From an uncultured Clostridia bacterium (GTDB taxonomy: Bacteria; Bacillota; Clostridia; Oscillospirales; Acutalibacteraceae): a stretch of 35,684 nt of DNA. Every line of letters begins with the position of its first letter. Position 1 is the stretch's first letter. Shown here piece by piece: positions 1 to 10,657 of the stretch. Below the pieces are notes generated by a model. That model was not told the origin of the DNA and made no database searches. It was given only the letters and a program-made list of their open reading frames with translations. Where the stretch lies: NCBI GenBank assembly GCA_946185345.1, contig CAMHJC010000013.1:1-35684 (forward strand). The letters run 5' to 3'. The position numbers and the translations under genes are program-made.

Positions 1-69
1 GACACAAAATATCCTCGCAAATAATTGTCTACTTTCAACCGAAAATTAGTATGAATAAATAATAAAGGA

Positions 70-102
70 GCGCCGGACGAATGGATAAAGAACGTCCGGC
101 GC
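70..102 (-). terminator. Putative transcription terminator of the atp operon
   Basis: Perfect 10-bp inverted repeat GCGCCGGACG (70-79) / CGTCCGGCGC (93-102), downstream of the atpC stop; followed on the minus strand by a moderately T-rich tract (CTCCTTTATTATTT). Confidence 0.7.
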
Positions 103-140
103 AGATCATATGGCTTTCACTTTTCTGTCTTTGAAAAAAA

Positions 141-2067
<1,927 letters not shown>

Positions 2068-2069
2068 CC

Positions 2070-2873
2070 TTATCGTCCGCTGCCTGCGACGATTTCGGTG
2101 ATTTCCTGGGTGATGGCTCCCTGACGGGCACGGTTGTAGGTAAGGCGCAGATCGTCGAGCATTTCCCTTGCGTTTCTGCCGGCGTTATCCATAGCCATGC
2201 GCCTTGCGGCGTTCTCGCAGGCGAAGCCTTCACGGACGCCCCACATCAGCATACCGTAAACGTATTCCACAACGGCGGCGTTCATCACGCTCACCTCGTC
2301 CGGCTCGAATTCAATGCCGCCGACACGCTCACCCTCGGTTTTTTCAAAGGGAAGCAGCCACTTGACCGAAGCGGTCTGCGTCATCATGGAGACGTATTTG
2401 GTGCAGACGATGCCCAGACGGTCGTACTGACCTTCGGCAAATTCATGGCAAAGACGCTCGGCAAGCTCATGTCCCTGCTCGCAGGTGTATCCGCCGCAGA
2501 GTGTCAACTGACCGCCGTAGCGTTCGCAGGCGCGTTTGCCGATACAGATTTTTTTGGAATCCGGAATTTCCTCCGCCGCACGGAACACGTTGGAATTGTA
2601 TCCGCCGCAGAGTCCTCTGTCGCCGGCGATGACAATCAGCCGGGTGCGGCCTTCGCCTTCGGCGCGCATGTAGGGACTGCGCTGACATTCGGCGCAGGAA
2701 GCGAGCGTATCGGTCACCGTGCGCAGCGCTTCGGCGTACTGACGGGCCTTTATCATTTCCTCGCTTGCCCTGTATATCTTTGACGAAGCCACCAGTCCCA
2801 TGGCGGAAGTCAGGTGCAGCATGGAGTCAACGCTGCGTATGCTCGAGCGAAGGCTTTTGATATCAGCACTCAC
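2070..2873 (-). CDS. atpG: ATP synthase F1 gamma subunit
   Basis: N-term 'IKSLRSSIRSVDSMLHLTSAMGLVASSKI', C-term 'NAREMLDDLRLTYNRARQGAITQEITEIVAG'; GTG start. Confidence 0.95.
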   Translation of the reverse strand: MSADIKSLRSSIRSVDSMLHLTSAMGLVASSKIYRASEEMIKARQYAEALRTVTDTLASCAECQRSPYMRAEGEGRTRLIVIAGDRGLCGGYNSNVFRAAEEIPDSKKICIGKRACERYGGQLTLCGGYTCEQGHELAERLCHEFAEGQYDRLGIVCTKYVSMMTQTASVKWLLPFEKTEGERVGGIEFEPDEVSVMNAAVVEYVYGMLMWGVREGFACENAARRMAMDNAGRNAREMLDDLRLTYNRARQGAITQEITEIVAGSGR

Positions 2874-2878
2874 TTAAG

Positions 2879-4372
2879 TCACCTCCGCAAATCTTCCAGC
2901 AGTGATTTAAGCTCCTGAATATCGGAATCCTCAAAGTAATTGTGCTCGATTCTGTCGAGCCATTCGGCGTGTTTATCCTCCAGCAGAGCGAAAAGCTGCT
3001 GCTCGTAGTCGTGAACGTCCTTGACGGCGACTTCATTGAGATAGCCGTTGATGACGGCGTAGACGATGGCCACCTGACAGCCGGTGCGTATCGGAGAATT
3101 CTGCTTCTGTTTGAGCACCTCCACGATTCTCTCGCCGAGAGCGAGACGTGCCTTGGTGTCGGGGTCGAGATCGCTGCCGAACTGTGCGAAGGACTGCAGC
3201 TCACGGTACTGCGAATAGAGCAGTTTCAGCTCGCCGGCGACCTTCTTCATGCCCTTGAGCTGTGCCGAACCGCCGACACGGCTGACCGAAATACCCGGGT
3301 TGATGGCCGGAATGACGCCAGCGTGGAAGAGTTCGGTTTCAAGGAATATCTGTCCGTCCGTGATGGAGATGACGTTGGTCGGAATGTAGGCCGACACGTC
3401 GCCCTCCTGCGTTTCGATGATGGGAAGCGCCGTAATGGAGCCTCCGCCGTATTCGGGAGCCACACAGGCGGCTCTTTCGAGAAGTCGGGAGTGAAGGTAA
3501 AAAACGTCGCCGGGGTAGGCTTCACGTCCCGGAGGTCTGCGGATCAGCAGGGAAATGGCACGGTATGCCACGGCGTGCTTGGAGAGATCGTCGTAAATGA
3601 TCAGCACGTCTCTGCCCTGTTCACGGAAGTATTCCGCCATGGCGCAACCGGCATAGGGAGCGATGTATTGCAGCGGCGCGCTTTCGGAGGCGGAAGCCGA
3701 TACGATGATGGAGTAATCCATGGCGCCTTCGTCCATCAGCTTCTGCGCCAGCTGCACCACCGACGAATTCTTCTTGCCGATGGCGACATAAATGCACAGC
3801 ACGCCGGTGTTTTTCTGGTTGATGATGGTGTCGGAGGCGATCTCGGTCTTACCGGTCTGACGGTCGCCTATGAGCAGTTCACGCTGACCTCTGCCGATGG
3901 GGATCATGCTGTCGATCGCCTTGATGCCTGTCTGAAGCGGCACAGAAACGCTCTTGCGCTCGATGATGCCCGGAGCCTCGGCCTCAATGGGACGCATGGC
4001 GGCGTACTTGATCTCTCCCTTGCCGTCGATCGGCACACCGAGGGCGTTGACCACACGGCCGAGCATTTCCTCTCCGACCGGCACCGAAAGCACCTGTCCG
4101 GTGCGTCTGACGGTGGTGCCTTCGCAGATGTTGTTGGTATTGGCGAGAATGGCGACCGAAACGGTCTCTTCCTCGAGATTCTGGGCAAGACCGACGCTGC
4201 CGTCGCTGAATTCCAGCAGCTCGCCTGCCATACAGCTGCGAAGTCCGTAGACCGACGCGATGCCGTCGCCGACCATGACGACGGTGCCGGTCTCGGTCAT
4301 CTCTATTTTTGATTGGTAGTTTCTGATTTGTTCCTTCAGAATATTGCTGATTTCCTCAGGTTTTCTGTTCAT
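2879..4372 (-). CDS. atpA: ATP synthase F1 alpha subunit
   Basis: [40 protein letters not shown]. Confidence 0.98.
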   Translation of the reverse strand: MNRKPEEISNILKEQIRNYQSKIEMTETGTVVMVGDGIASVYGLRSCMAGELLEFSDGSVGLAQNLEEETVSVAILANTNNICEGTTVRRTGQVLSVPVGEEMLGRVVNALGVPIDGKGEIKYAAMRPIEAEAPGIIERKSVSVPLQTGIKAIDSMIPIGRGQRELLIGDRQTGKTEIASDTIINQKNTGVLCIYVAIGKKNSSVVQLAQKLMDEGAMDYSIIVSASASESAPLQYIAPYAGCAMAEYFREQGRDVLIIYDDLSKHAVAYRAISLLIRRPPGREAYPGDVFYLHSRLLERAACVAPEYGGGSITALPIIETQEGDVSAYIPTNVISITDGQIFLETELFHAGVIPAINPGISVSRVGGSAQLKGMKKVAGELKLLYSQYRELQSFAQFGSDLDPDTKARLALGERIVEVLKQKQNSPIRTGCQVAIVYAVINGYLNEVAVKDVHDYEQQLFALLEDKHAEWLDRIEHNYFEDSDIQELKSLLEDLRR

Positions 4373-4908
4373 TCGCCTATCACTTTCCTTACGTTTTTCA
4401 GCTTGGTTCTCAGGCTTCCGTCAATCCGCAGCCCTTCAATGTCCACTGTCACGCCGCCCAGCAGCTGCGGATCTGTGCGCCATCGGATATTGAGCTTCCG
4501 GCCGCTTAATGTCTCCAGTTTTGTCCTGAGACGCTGCTTCTGGTCGTCGCTGAGCGGAACGGCGCTGACAACTTCCGCACGGGCAAGGCCTGCGCTTTCG
4601 TTGTACATCTTTTCAAATTCCTCAGCGCATTCACTCAGCAGCCCTGCGCAGCCCTGCTCGCACAGCAGCGAGAGAAACGACATGGTGAATTCCGACAGCG
4701 AGCCTTCAAACGCCTGCCCGAGACTGCCCAGACGTTCCGATTTGGGTATCGCAGGAGCCGCCAGAAAGGCAGCGTATTCGGGTGCGCCCTCAAAAACGCT
4801 CTCGATCAGCCGCAGTTCCTCCAGCGTTTCCTTTTCGCTGTGGTTTTCCCGTGCCAGTGAATACAGGGCAGCGGCATAGTCCTTACTCGTTGCCCTCATA
4901 TTATTCAC
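4369..4908 (-). CDS. atpH: ATP synthase F1 delta subunit
   Basis: 179 aa OSCP/delta-like, '[32 protein letters not shown]'; operon position. Confidence 0.93.
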   Translation of the reverse strand: MNNMRATSKDYAAALYSLARENHSEKETLEELRLIESVFEGAPEYAAFLAAPAIPKSERLGSLGQAFEGSLSEFTMSFLSLLCEQGCAGLLSECAEEFEKMYNESAGLARAEVVSAVPLSDDQKQRLRTKLETLSGRKLNIRWRTDPQLLGGVTVDIEGLRIDGSLRTKLKNVRKVIGE

Positions 4909-5398
4909 CTATTTCAGAAATGAATGAATCGATCAGATCGCTGTGATCCTCCGCATTGATCTCTCTGTCGAGAATCTTCCCGGCGAGAATGACCGACACA
5001 TCGGCGATCTGGGTCTTGATATCGTCCTCTGCTCTGCGGCGTTCGGCCTCGGCTTCCGCCCTGGCGCGGCTGATCATGCGGTCGGCACGCTCCTTGGTTT
5101 CGCCCAGAATGGCGCTGCTCTGACGGTTGGCGCTTTCCACGGCGCTGCTGACGATGCCTGCCGCCTCCTGATCGGCCGCGGCCATCTTCTCATTCCACTC
5201 GGCCTGCGCCTTAAGCGCCTCGCTCTTTGCCTCGTCGGCGTCGTGATAGCGGGAATCAATCGCCGCCTGACGCTCGGCAAGTACCTTCTTGACCGGCTTG
5301 TAGAGGAATTTTTTGAGCATGAGATAGAGTATCAGCAGATTGCAGAGTGATATGACGATATGCCAGATATTAATGGAAATGATATCCAATGACTGCAT
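4901..5398 (-). CDS. atpF: ATP synthase Fo b subunit
   Basis: N-terminal TM then long charged helix (AERQAAIDSRYHDADEAKSEALKAQAEW...); operon position. Confidence 0.95.
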   Translation of the reverse strand: MQSLDIISINIWHIVISLCNLLILYLMLKKFLYKPVKKVLAERQAAIDSRYHDADEAKSEALKAQAEWNEKMAAADQEAAGIVSSAVESANRQSSAILGETKERADRMISRARAEAEAERRRAEDDIKTQIADVSVILAGKILDREINAEDHSDLIDSFISEIGE

Positions 5399-5427
5399 AC
5401 TTCGTCACCTCGAATTTTTTATAAAGG

Positions 5428-5715
5428 TTATTTGCCGACTGCTTTCAACAGAATATCGACAAGAAGATTAGGCGCAACGAAGATCAGCAGGATGGCGATA
5501 ACCAGAGCGTAAAGACCGGTGGTCTCCGCGACGGCGCAGCCCATAAGCATGGTCGAAGTGACATCGCCCTTTGATTCCGGCTGTCTGCCGATGGCTTCAC
5601 AGGCGGCGGCAACGGCGTTGCCTTCACCTATACCGGGGCCGATACCGGCGATCATGGCCGCTCCTGCGCCGAGTGCGCAGCATCCGAGAATAATACCGAT
5701 TGCAAGTTCCAACAT
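5428..5715 (-). CDS. atpE: ATP synthase Fo c subunit
   Basis: 95 aa, two hydrophobic helices, GIGPGIGEGNAVAAACEAIGRQPES loop, AVAETTGLYALVIAILLIF ion-binding helix. Confidence 0.97.
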   Translation of the reverse strand: MLELAIGIILGCCALGAGAAMIAGIGPGIGEGNAVAAACEAIGRQPESKGDVTSTMLMGCAVAETTGLYALVIAILLIFVAPNLLVDILLKAVGK

Positions 5716-5716
5716 G

Positions 5717-6640
5717 TTAAATTACCTCCAAGTTTTTGATTGATGTTTTTTTGCTTGCCTTTTTTGTCTTTTGCTTCTGTTTTTTGAAATAATCCTCTGC
5801 GGGGAAGCCGCCCGCAACATACAGCATCGTCAGCATGGCGAAGATGAACGCCTGGAGACATCCGCTGAATATGTCAAAGTAAACCGAGAACACCGCCGGA
5901 AGTCCTATCCGGAAAAGCGGTATTTCTCCTAAGAATCCCGGCAGCCAGCCGAGAATCAGTCTGGAAAGCCCCTGCAGGGCGGTTGCCAGCAGCACCGAAA
6001 TGACCGTGCCGGAGAGAATATTGCCGTAATGACGGAAGGCCATCGAGACCGGCGTGGCAAATTCGCTGATCACGTTGAGCGGAGCGAGGAACGGCACCGG
6101 CTCGGCAAAGCTCTTTAAGTAGCGTATCGGGCCGCACTTCATCTTGTAATAGGTGATGAGGATAAATACCAGTATCGCCCAGCCTGCCGTGACATTGAGG
6201 TCGGAGGTCGGCGGAAAGAGTCCGGTCAGCGACAGCAGGCTCGAGAAGGCAGACAGTCCGAGAACCGCTCCGATAAACGGGGCGAAATCGGCGAAATATT
6301 CGCCCATGTTGCCCTTCACGAGCTTCTCGGTCTGCTCCACGATCCATTCGGCCAGATGCTGGCGCTTCCTATCGGGAATCGCCTTGAGTCCGTGTGTCAG
6401 GTAAAGGCAGATGAAGAGCAGCGAAAACATCACAAGCCACTGATTGACCTGCGTCTCGGTGATCGGCAGTCCCCCGAGCGGCAACGGCAGCGTAAAGAAG
6501 ATATGCGCTCCCGAAATCTCCACGCCTTCCGCGGCGGGAATCAGCAGAATCTTCAGCAGCGCTCCGACTGCAATGGGGAGAATCATACCCCCAATTAGAA
6601 GCGCGTCGGTCAGTTTAGGGTTCAATTTTTGTTTTTCCAT
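5717..6640 (-). CDS. atpB: ATP synthase Fo a subunit
   Basis: Multi-TM, 'LNVISEFATPVSMAFRHYGNILSGTVI' conserved a-subunit helix; start trimmed to MEKQKLNPKL at 6640. Confidence 0.96.
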   Translation of the reverse strand: MEKQKLNPKLTDALLIGGMILPIAVGALLKILLIPAAEGVEISGAHIFFTLPLPLGGLPITETQVNQWLVMFSLLFICLYLTHGLKAIPDRKRQHLAEWIVEQTEKLVKGNMGEYFADFAPFIGAVLGLSAFSSLLSLTGLFPPTSDLNVTAGWAILVFILITYYKMKCGPIRYLKSFAEPVPFLAPLNVISEFATPVSMAFRHYGNILSGTVISVLLATALQGLSRLILGWLPGFLGEIPLFRIGLPAVFSVYFDIFSGCLQAFIFAMLTMLYVAGGFPAEDYFKKQKQKTKKASKKTSIKNLEVI

Positions 6641-6669
6641 TTTTTCCTTAACACAACCCTTCAGAAAAA

Positions 6670-6704
6670 AAGAATAACGAATAAAGAATAAAGAATAGTG
6701 AATA
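6670..6704. repeat. Heptad array G (AtpI-like/atpB gap)
   Basis: AAGAATA-ACGAATA-AAGAATA-AAGAATA-GTGAATA. Confidence 0.9.
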
Positions 6705-6739
6705 ATGTCGGAAGGCACATTCGCGCCTTGGAATATAGA

Positions 6740-7162
6740 TTATTGCTTTTTCTTATCCAGAAAGGGTCTTATCATGACAGCGATTCTCGGAAAGAACAGC
6801 GGAATAATGACGGCGTAGCCGTTGAAACAGGGCAGCACGAATCCCAGAACCGCCACTACCACCTGCATCAGGAGCCGCATGGTCTGGGAGAATTTCATCA
6901 GGTCGGCGGCCGGCTTTTTTTCTCTGGTGACAGCCTTCTGCACCGTGATTGCCATGAGGAAGAAATTGCCGGCGGCGGTCACCGCTCCCAGAAGGTTGCC
7001 CAGCAGCACGGTGTGGTCCCAGTGCCTTGCGATCAGGAATCCCGCCTGTAAGAACAGACTCAGAATTCCCGTGACGGCCGCTATGTAAAGACTTTCTTTT
7101 TTGACCGTCGGGTCGATATCCCTGAACCATTTTTGCAACCGACACACCCTCCTTTCCCGCAA
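6740..7162 (-). CDS. ATP synthase subunit I-like small membrane protein
   Basis: 140 aa, four predicted hydrophobic segments, 'LLGNLLGAVTAAGNFFLMAITVQKAV' typical of clostridial AtpI-like proteins; immediately 5' of atpB in the operon. Confidence 0.75.
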   Translation of the reverse strand: MRERRVCRLQKWFRDIDPTVKKESLYIAAVTGILSLFLQAGFLIARHWDHTVLLGNLLGAVTAAGNFFLMAITVQKAVTREKKPAADLMKFSQTMRLLMQVVVAVLGFVLPCFNGYAVIIPLFFPRIAVMIRPFLDKKKQ

Positions 7163-7182
7163 AATGCCGGTTAATCCGGATT

Positions 7183-7211
7183 ATTATATATGATTTTGCG
7201 CTTCAAATCAA
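7183..7211 (-). promoter_or_regulatory. Putative sigma-A promoter of the atp operon
   Basis: Minus strand TTGATT (7211-7206) - 17 nt - TATAAT (7188-7183), ~20 nt upstream of the AtpI-like ORF. Confidence 0.7.
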
Positions 7212-7243
7212 TAAAGTTATTGTAAACAATTTTGAGGTTTTTG

Positions 7244-7912
7244 TTATGCCAGATGCAGCCAGAGCGCCGGACGGACATAGACATGGCATCGTTCCACGCT
7301 GTAACCGTTGAGTTGAATGCCGCCGTCTGCGTGTACGTACGCGGCAAGATGACTGATATCGCCGGGCGAACGGAGCCACCATTCACCGGTTTTATTACCG
7401 TTTCTCAGTGAACGAATACAGCCTGTATAAGCGGCACCCCGTTTTATGGCATATTCAGTCGGCGTCGCCTTGCGGTCGTAATGACTTCTGAAATACCGCT
7501 GTGCCTCCTCAATGCTGAGGACGAAAACACGGTCCAGTGTGGGAAGGCCGCCATAGGTGCCGTATTCGGGATTGTTCGGGTTCTGATTGGTTACGGCCGC
7601 AATTCTTGCCTGTTCTGCGCTGTTGAAAGCCATGCCGGTAAAATCATCGTTCAGCCATTCTCTGAGCGTGCAGGTTTCCCATGTTTTGTTGGTATTAATC
7701 ATATGATATTTCACGCAGTCAATCAGCTTGTCGGTAATCAGCAGCGCTCTGCTGTTTTCCACTGCCAATACACGCCAGATCAGCGGTTCCACTTCGCCGC
7801 TTTCGCCCTGCGGATACCGGCCGAAGGGGATTTTGTCGCCTGTGCGCAAATGCGGGTCGGAAGCCGGAAGAGATACCGGCGTTTCCGTTCTTTTTTCATT
7901 ATCCGCCATCAT
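7244..7912 (-). CDS. DUF6273-like domain protein
   Basis: 'IPFGRYPQGESGEVEPLIWRVLAVENSRALLITDKLIDCVKYH ... WETCTLREWLNDDFTGMAFN ... EWWLRSPGD' pattern characteristic of the DUF6273 family. Confidence 0.75.
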   Translation of the reverse strand: MMADNEKRTETPVSLPASDPHLRTGDKIPFGRYPQGESGEVEPLIWRVLAVENSRALLITDKLIDCVKYHMINTNKTWETCTLREWLNDDFTGMAFNSAEQARIAAVTNQNPNNPEYGTYGGLPTLDRVFVLSIEEAQRYFRSHYDRKATPTEYAIKRGAAYTGCIRSLRNGNKTGEWWLRSPGDISHLAAYVHADGGIQLNGYSVERCHVYVRPALWLHLA

Positions 7913-8176
7913 GCTTCACTCCCAATCTGAAGATTTGAGCTATATTATAGCATATTTTCCTCCGCAATTCAACCGTTCAGCTTCATTTGCAGGGAATATT
8001 CTAACCGAAAATCCCCCGATGGATCAACCGTCATATGCCCTGTATATGCACAAAAATCAGACAAAGCGGCGGAATTTGTCTGAATGATTCTCCCCGAATC
8101 GCCGGCCCGGCAGCCGCCTTGCCCGGCCCTGACACAAAAGTATATGCCGATGCTTTGATTAAGTCTCCCGAAAGTA

Positions 8177-8206
8177 TTGACAACACAAGGCAAAAACTGC
8201 TATAAT
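8177..8206 (+). promoter_or_regulatory. Consensus sigma-A promoter of the yicC-remA-gmk-rpoZ-priA transcript
   Basis: Exact TTGACA (8177-8182), 18-nt spacer, exact TATAAT (8201-8206). Confidence 0.85.
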
Positions 8207-8293
8207 GTAATTTACAGAAATATATTACCCGATATATTTGCAACTGAATAATCGCGGATTTTGGGCAATTATCCGCATGAAAGGACGGAACGT

Positions 8294-9172
8294 ATGGTAA
8301 GAAGCATGACGGGCTACGGTCACGCTCAGGCAACCCTTCACGGCAGGGATATTTCCGTGGAAATACGGTCTGTGAACCATAAATATTTTGATTTTTCGGT
8401 GAGGACTCCCAGGGGATATTCCTTTGTGGAGGACAAAATAAGAAATTTTGTCAAGGAACGTGTTTCGAGGGGAAAGATTGATGTATATGTCACCATACTG
8501 ACCGTTGAGGAAACGGCGGCGCAGGTGATTCTCAACAAGCCGCTTGCCGAGGGCTACATCAGGGCATTGCGTGAGCTGTCACAGGAATTCGGTCTGACAG
8601 ACGATATTTCGGTGTCGAGCGTGGCGAGATATACCGATATCTTCACGGTCAAGAAACAGGAACAGGACGAGAACGAGGTCTGGAACGACCTTTCGGCGGT
8701 GCTCGGCGAGGCGGTGGAGCATTTCATCGCCATGCGTGAAACCGAAGGCATAAAGCTGCGTGACGATGTGATGAGCCGCATGCAGCACATTCTCGGCGTG
8801 GTCGGACAGATCGAGCAGCTTTCTCCCCAGACGCTGGAGAATTACACCGCAAGGCTCCGCGCCAAAATCGAGGAATTGAAGGGGGACGCCTCCATCGACG
8901 AGCAGCGACTGCTCACCGAGATAGCGATCTTTGCCGACAAAATCGCCGTGGACGAGGAAACCGTCCGTCTCAGAAGCCACTTCGACCAGATGAACAGCAT
9001 GCTCGCCTCGGGTCAGGCCGTCGGACGCAAGCTGGACTTCATCGTCCAGGAAATGAACCGGGAAGCCAACACCATCGGCTCCAAGTGCCAGAATTCCGAC
9101 ATCGCTCACCTCGTGGTGGAAATCAAAGCCGAAATCGAAAAGATCCGCGAACAGATACAAAACATTGAATAA
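8294..9172 (+). CDS. yicC: YicC/YloC family endoribonuclease
   Basis: MVRSMTGYGHAQ N-terminus; C-terminal 'GRKLDFIVQEMNREANTIGSKCQNSDIAHLVVEIKAEIEKIREQIQNIE'. Confidence 0.95.
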   Translation: MVRSMTGYGHAQATLHGRDISVEIRSVNHKYFDFSVRTPRGYSFVEDKIRNFVKERVSRGKIDVYVTILTVEETAAQVILNKPLAEGYIRALRELSQEFGLTDDISVSSVARYTDIFTVKKQEQDENEVWNDLSAVLGEAVEHFIAMRETEGIKLRDDVMSRMQHILGVVGQIEQLSPQTLENYTARLRAKIEELKGDASIDEQRLLTEIAIFADKIAVDEETVRLRSHFDQMNSMLASGQAVGRKLDFIVQEMNREANTIGSKCQNSDIAHLVVEIKAEIEKIREQIQNIE

Positions 9173-9357
9173 AGTGTGGAGTGTGGAGTTAATGAAGGCG
9201 CAAAGCGCCTTGAAATGTAACGCTCACATTCGTTCGCTTTTGAAAATAGGCTGATAATATCTTTTTAAGCGAGCTTGCGAGCGCTGTTTTCAAGCCCGCA
9301 GGGCTTCCGCAACTATTATTTATTCTTTATTCTTTATTCTCTAATCTCTATTCTCTA
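9173..9357. repeat. Modular heptad/palindrome element B (yicC-remA gap)
   Basis: AGTGTGG x2 from the base after the yicC stop, AAGGCGCAAAGCGCCTT, CGCTCACATTCGTTCGCTT, GCGAGCTTGCGAGCGC, AGCCCGCAGGGCT, then six heptads TTATTTA-TTCTTTA-TTCTTTA-TTCTCTA-ATCTCTA-TTCTCTA (9316-9357). Confidence 0.95.
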
Positions 9358-9379
9358 TCTAATCATGGGAGGTAACAGA

Positions 9380-9670
9380 ATGAAGCTGATCAACGTAGGC
9401 TACGGTAATATGGTGGCCGTCAGCCATATCATAGCGATAGTGAGTCCCGATTCCGCTCCGATCAAGCGCATGGTGCAGGACGCCAAGGAACGCGGCACCG
9501 CCATTGACGCCACCTTCGGGAGACGTACCAAGGCGGTCATTATCACCGACAGCGACCACGTCATTCTCTCTGCCATACAGCCCAAACATATCGCCGGCAG
9601 AGTGGATAACCGTGAGGACTCCGCACAGGATAATTTTGAAGAAAGTGAGGAACAAGATTCTGATGAATAA
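9380..9670 (+). CDS. remA: RemA/DUF370 family regulatory protein
   Basis: '[68 protein letters not shown]' is typical; between yicC and gmk as in Bacillus. Confidence 0.95.
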   Translation: MKLINVGYGNMVAVSHIIAIVSPDSAPIKRMVQDAKERGTAIDATFGRRTKAVIITDSDHVILSAIQPKHIAGRVDNREDSAQDNFEESEEQDSDE

Positions 9671-10328
9671 CGAAAACAACCCGATCAACCCAAAAAACAA
9701 CGCCAAGGGCCTGATCATCATCGTGTCCGGCCCGTCCGCTTCGGGCAAGGGAACGGTGGTCAGCCGTGCGCTGGAAAAAGCCGACGACGCCAGAGTGGAC
9801 GTGCAGCTCTCGATATCCATGACCACAAGGGGCATCGGCAAAAACGAAGTCGACGGCGAGACGTATTATTATGTCTCCAAGGAGGATTTTGAGAAGAATA
9901 TTGCCGACAATAACCTTGTGGAATACAACAGCTACGCCGGCGAATATTACGGCACGCCGAAGGATAAGCTGGAAAACTGGCTGAACCGAGGCAGCAGCGT
10001 GATTCTGGAAATTGACGTCAACGGCGCCCGGCAGGTGCTCGAACAGTATCCCGAAGCGGTGACGGTCTACATTCTGCCGCCTTCCTTCCAGGAACTGGAA
10101 TACCGCCTGAGAAGCAGAGGCCGTGACACCGAGGAGAAAATCAGATACCGCCTTGCCAAGGGCCGGGACGAGATTCCCGAAGCGCACTGGTACGATTATA
10201 TACTGGTAAACGAAATCATCGAGGAGTCGGCTGACGACCTGCTCAGCATCATAAAGGCCGAGCAGAAAAGCCGCAGACGCATAGAATACAAAATTGACGA
10301 GGTGCTTGCAACTTATGGAGAAGATTAA
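9663..10328 (+). CDS. gmk: Guanylate kinase
   Basis: [12 protein letters not shown]-loop, '[28 protein letters not shown]', '[13 protein letters not shown]'; start MNNENN inside the end of remA. Confidence 0.96.
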   Translation: MNNENNPINPKNNAKGLIIIVSGPSASGKGTVVSRALEKADDARVDVQLSISMTTRGIGKNEVDGETYYYVSKEDFEKNIADNNLVEYNSYAGEYYGTPKDKLENWLNRGSSVILEIDVNGARQVLEQYPEAVTVYILPPSFQELEYRLRSRGRDTEEKIRYRLAKGRDEIPEAHWYDYILVNEIIEESADDLLSIIKAEQKSRRRIEYKIDEVLATYGED

Positions 10329-10617
10329 CAGAACAATTGACGATATTTTTGAGATGTCCGACAGCAGATATTCGCTGGTCAACGCCATCAGCAAAAAGGC
10401 AAGGGAGATTGCCGACGAAGCCGAATCCAACAACGACGTGCTTTACCGCAAGCCGGTGAATATGGTCATTGACCGCCTGCTGGACGGCAGAGCCACCATC
10501 GAGCATATCGAGCCGGAAGAAGAGGAACATCATGCCCACGATCTTCCGATGCAGGCCGTGAGCTACACCATGGCTTCCGAGGATGACGAGCAGCCCTATT
10601 CCGAAGGCGATGAATGA
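10315..10617 (+). CDS. rpoZ: RNA polymerase omega subunit
   Basis: 'DSRYSLVNAISKKAREIADEA ... KPVNMVIDRLLDGRATIE'; overlaps the end of gmk. Confidence 0.9.
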   Translation: MEKINRTIDDIFEMSDSRYSLVNAISKKAREIADEAESNNDVLYRKPVNMVIDRLLDGRATIEHIEPEEEEHHAHDLPMQAVSYTMASEDDEQPYSEGDE

Positions 10618-10657
10618 CCGGCAATGACCTGTTCCGGGCGGAAGGCGGTGACTGCTT

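Noticed and set aside
2942-4312. 456-aa plus-strand ORF opposite atpA
   Set aside because: Antisense shadow ORF of a clearly identified gene.
7969-8333. Small minus-strand ORFs upstream of yicC
   Set aside because: Overlap the consensus yicC promoter and lack recognisable protein features; probably non-coding divergent region.
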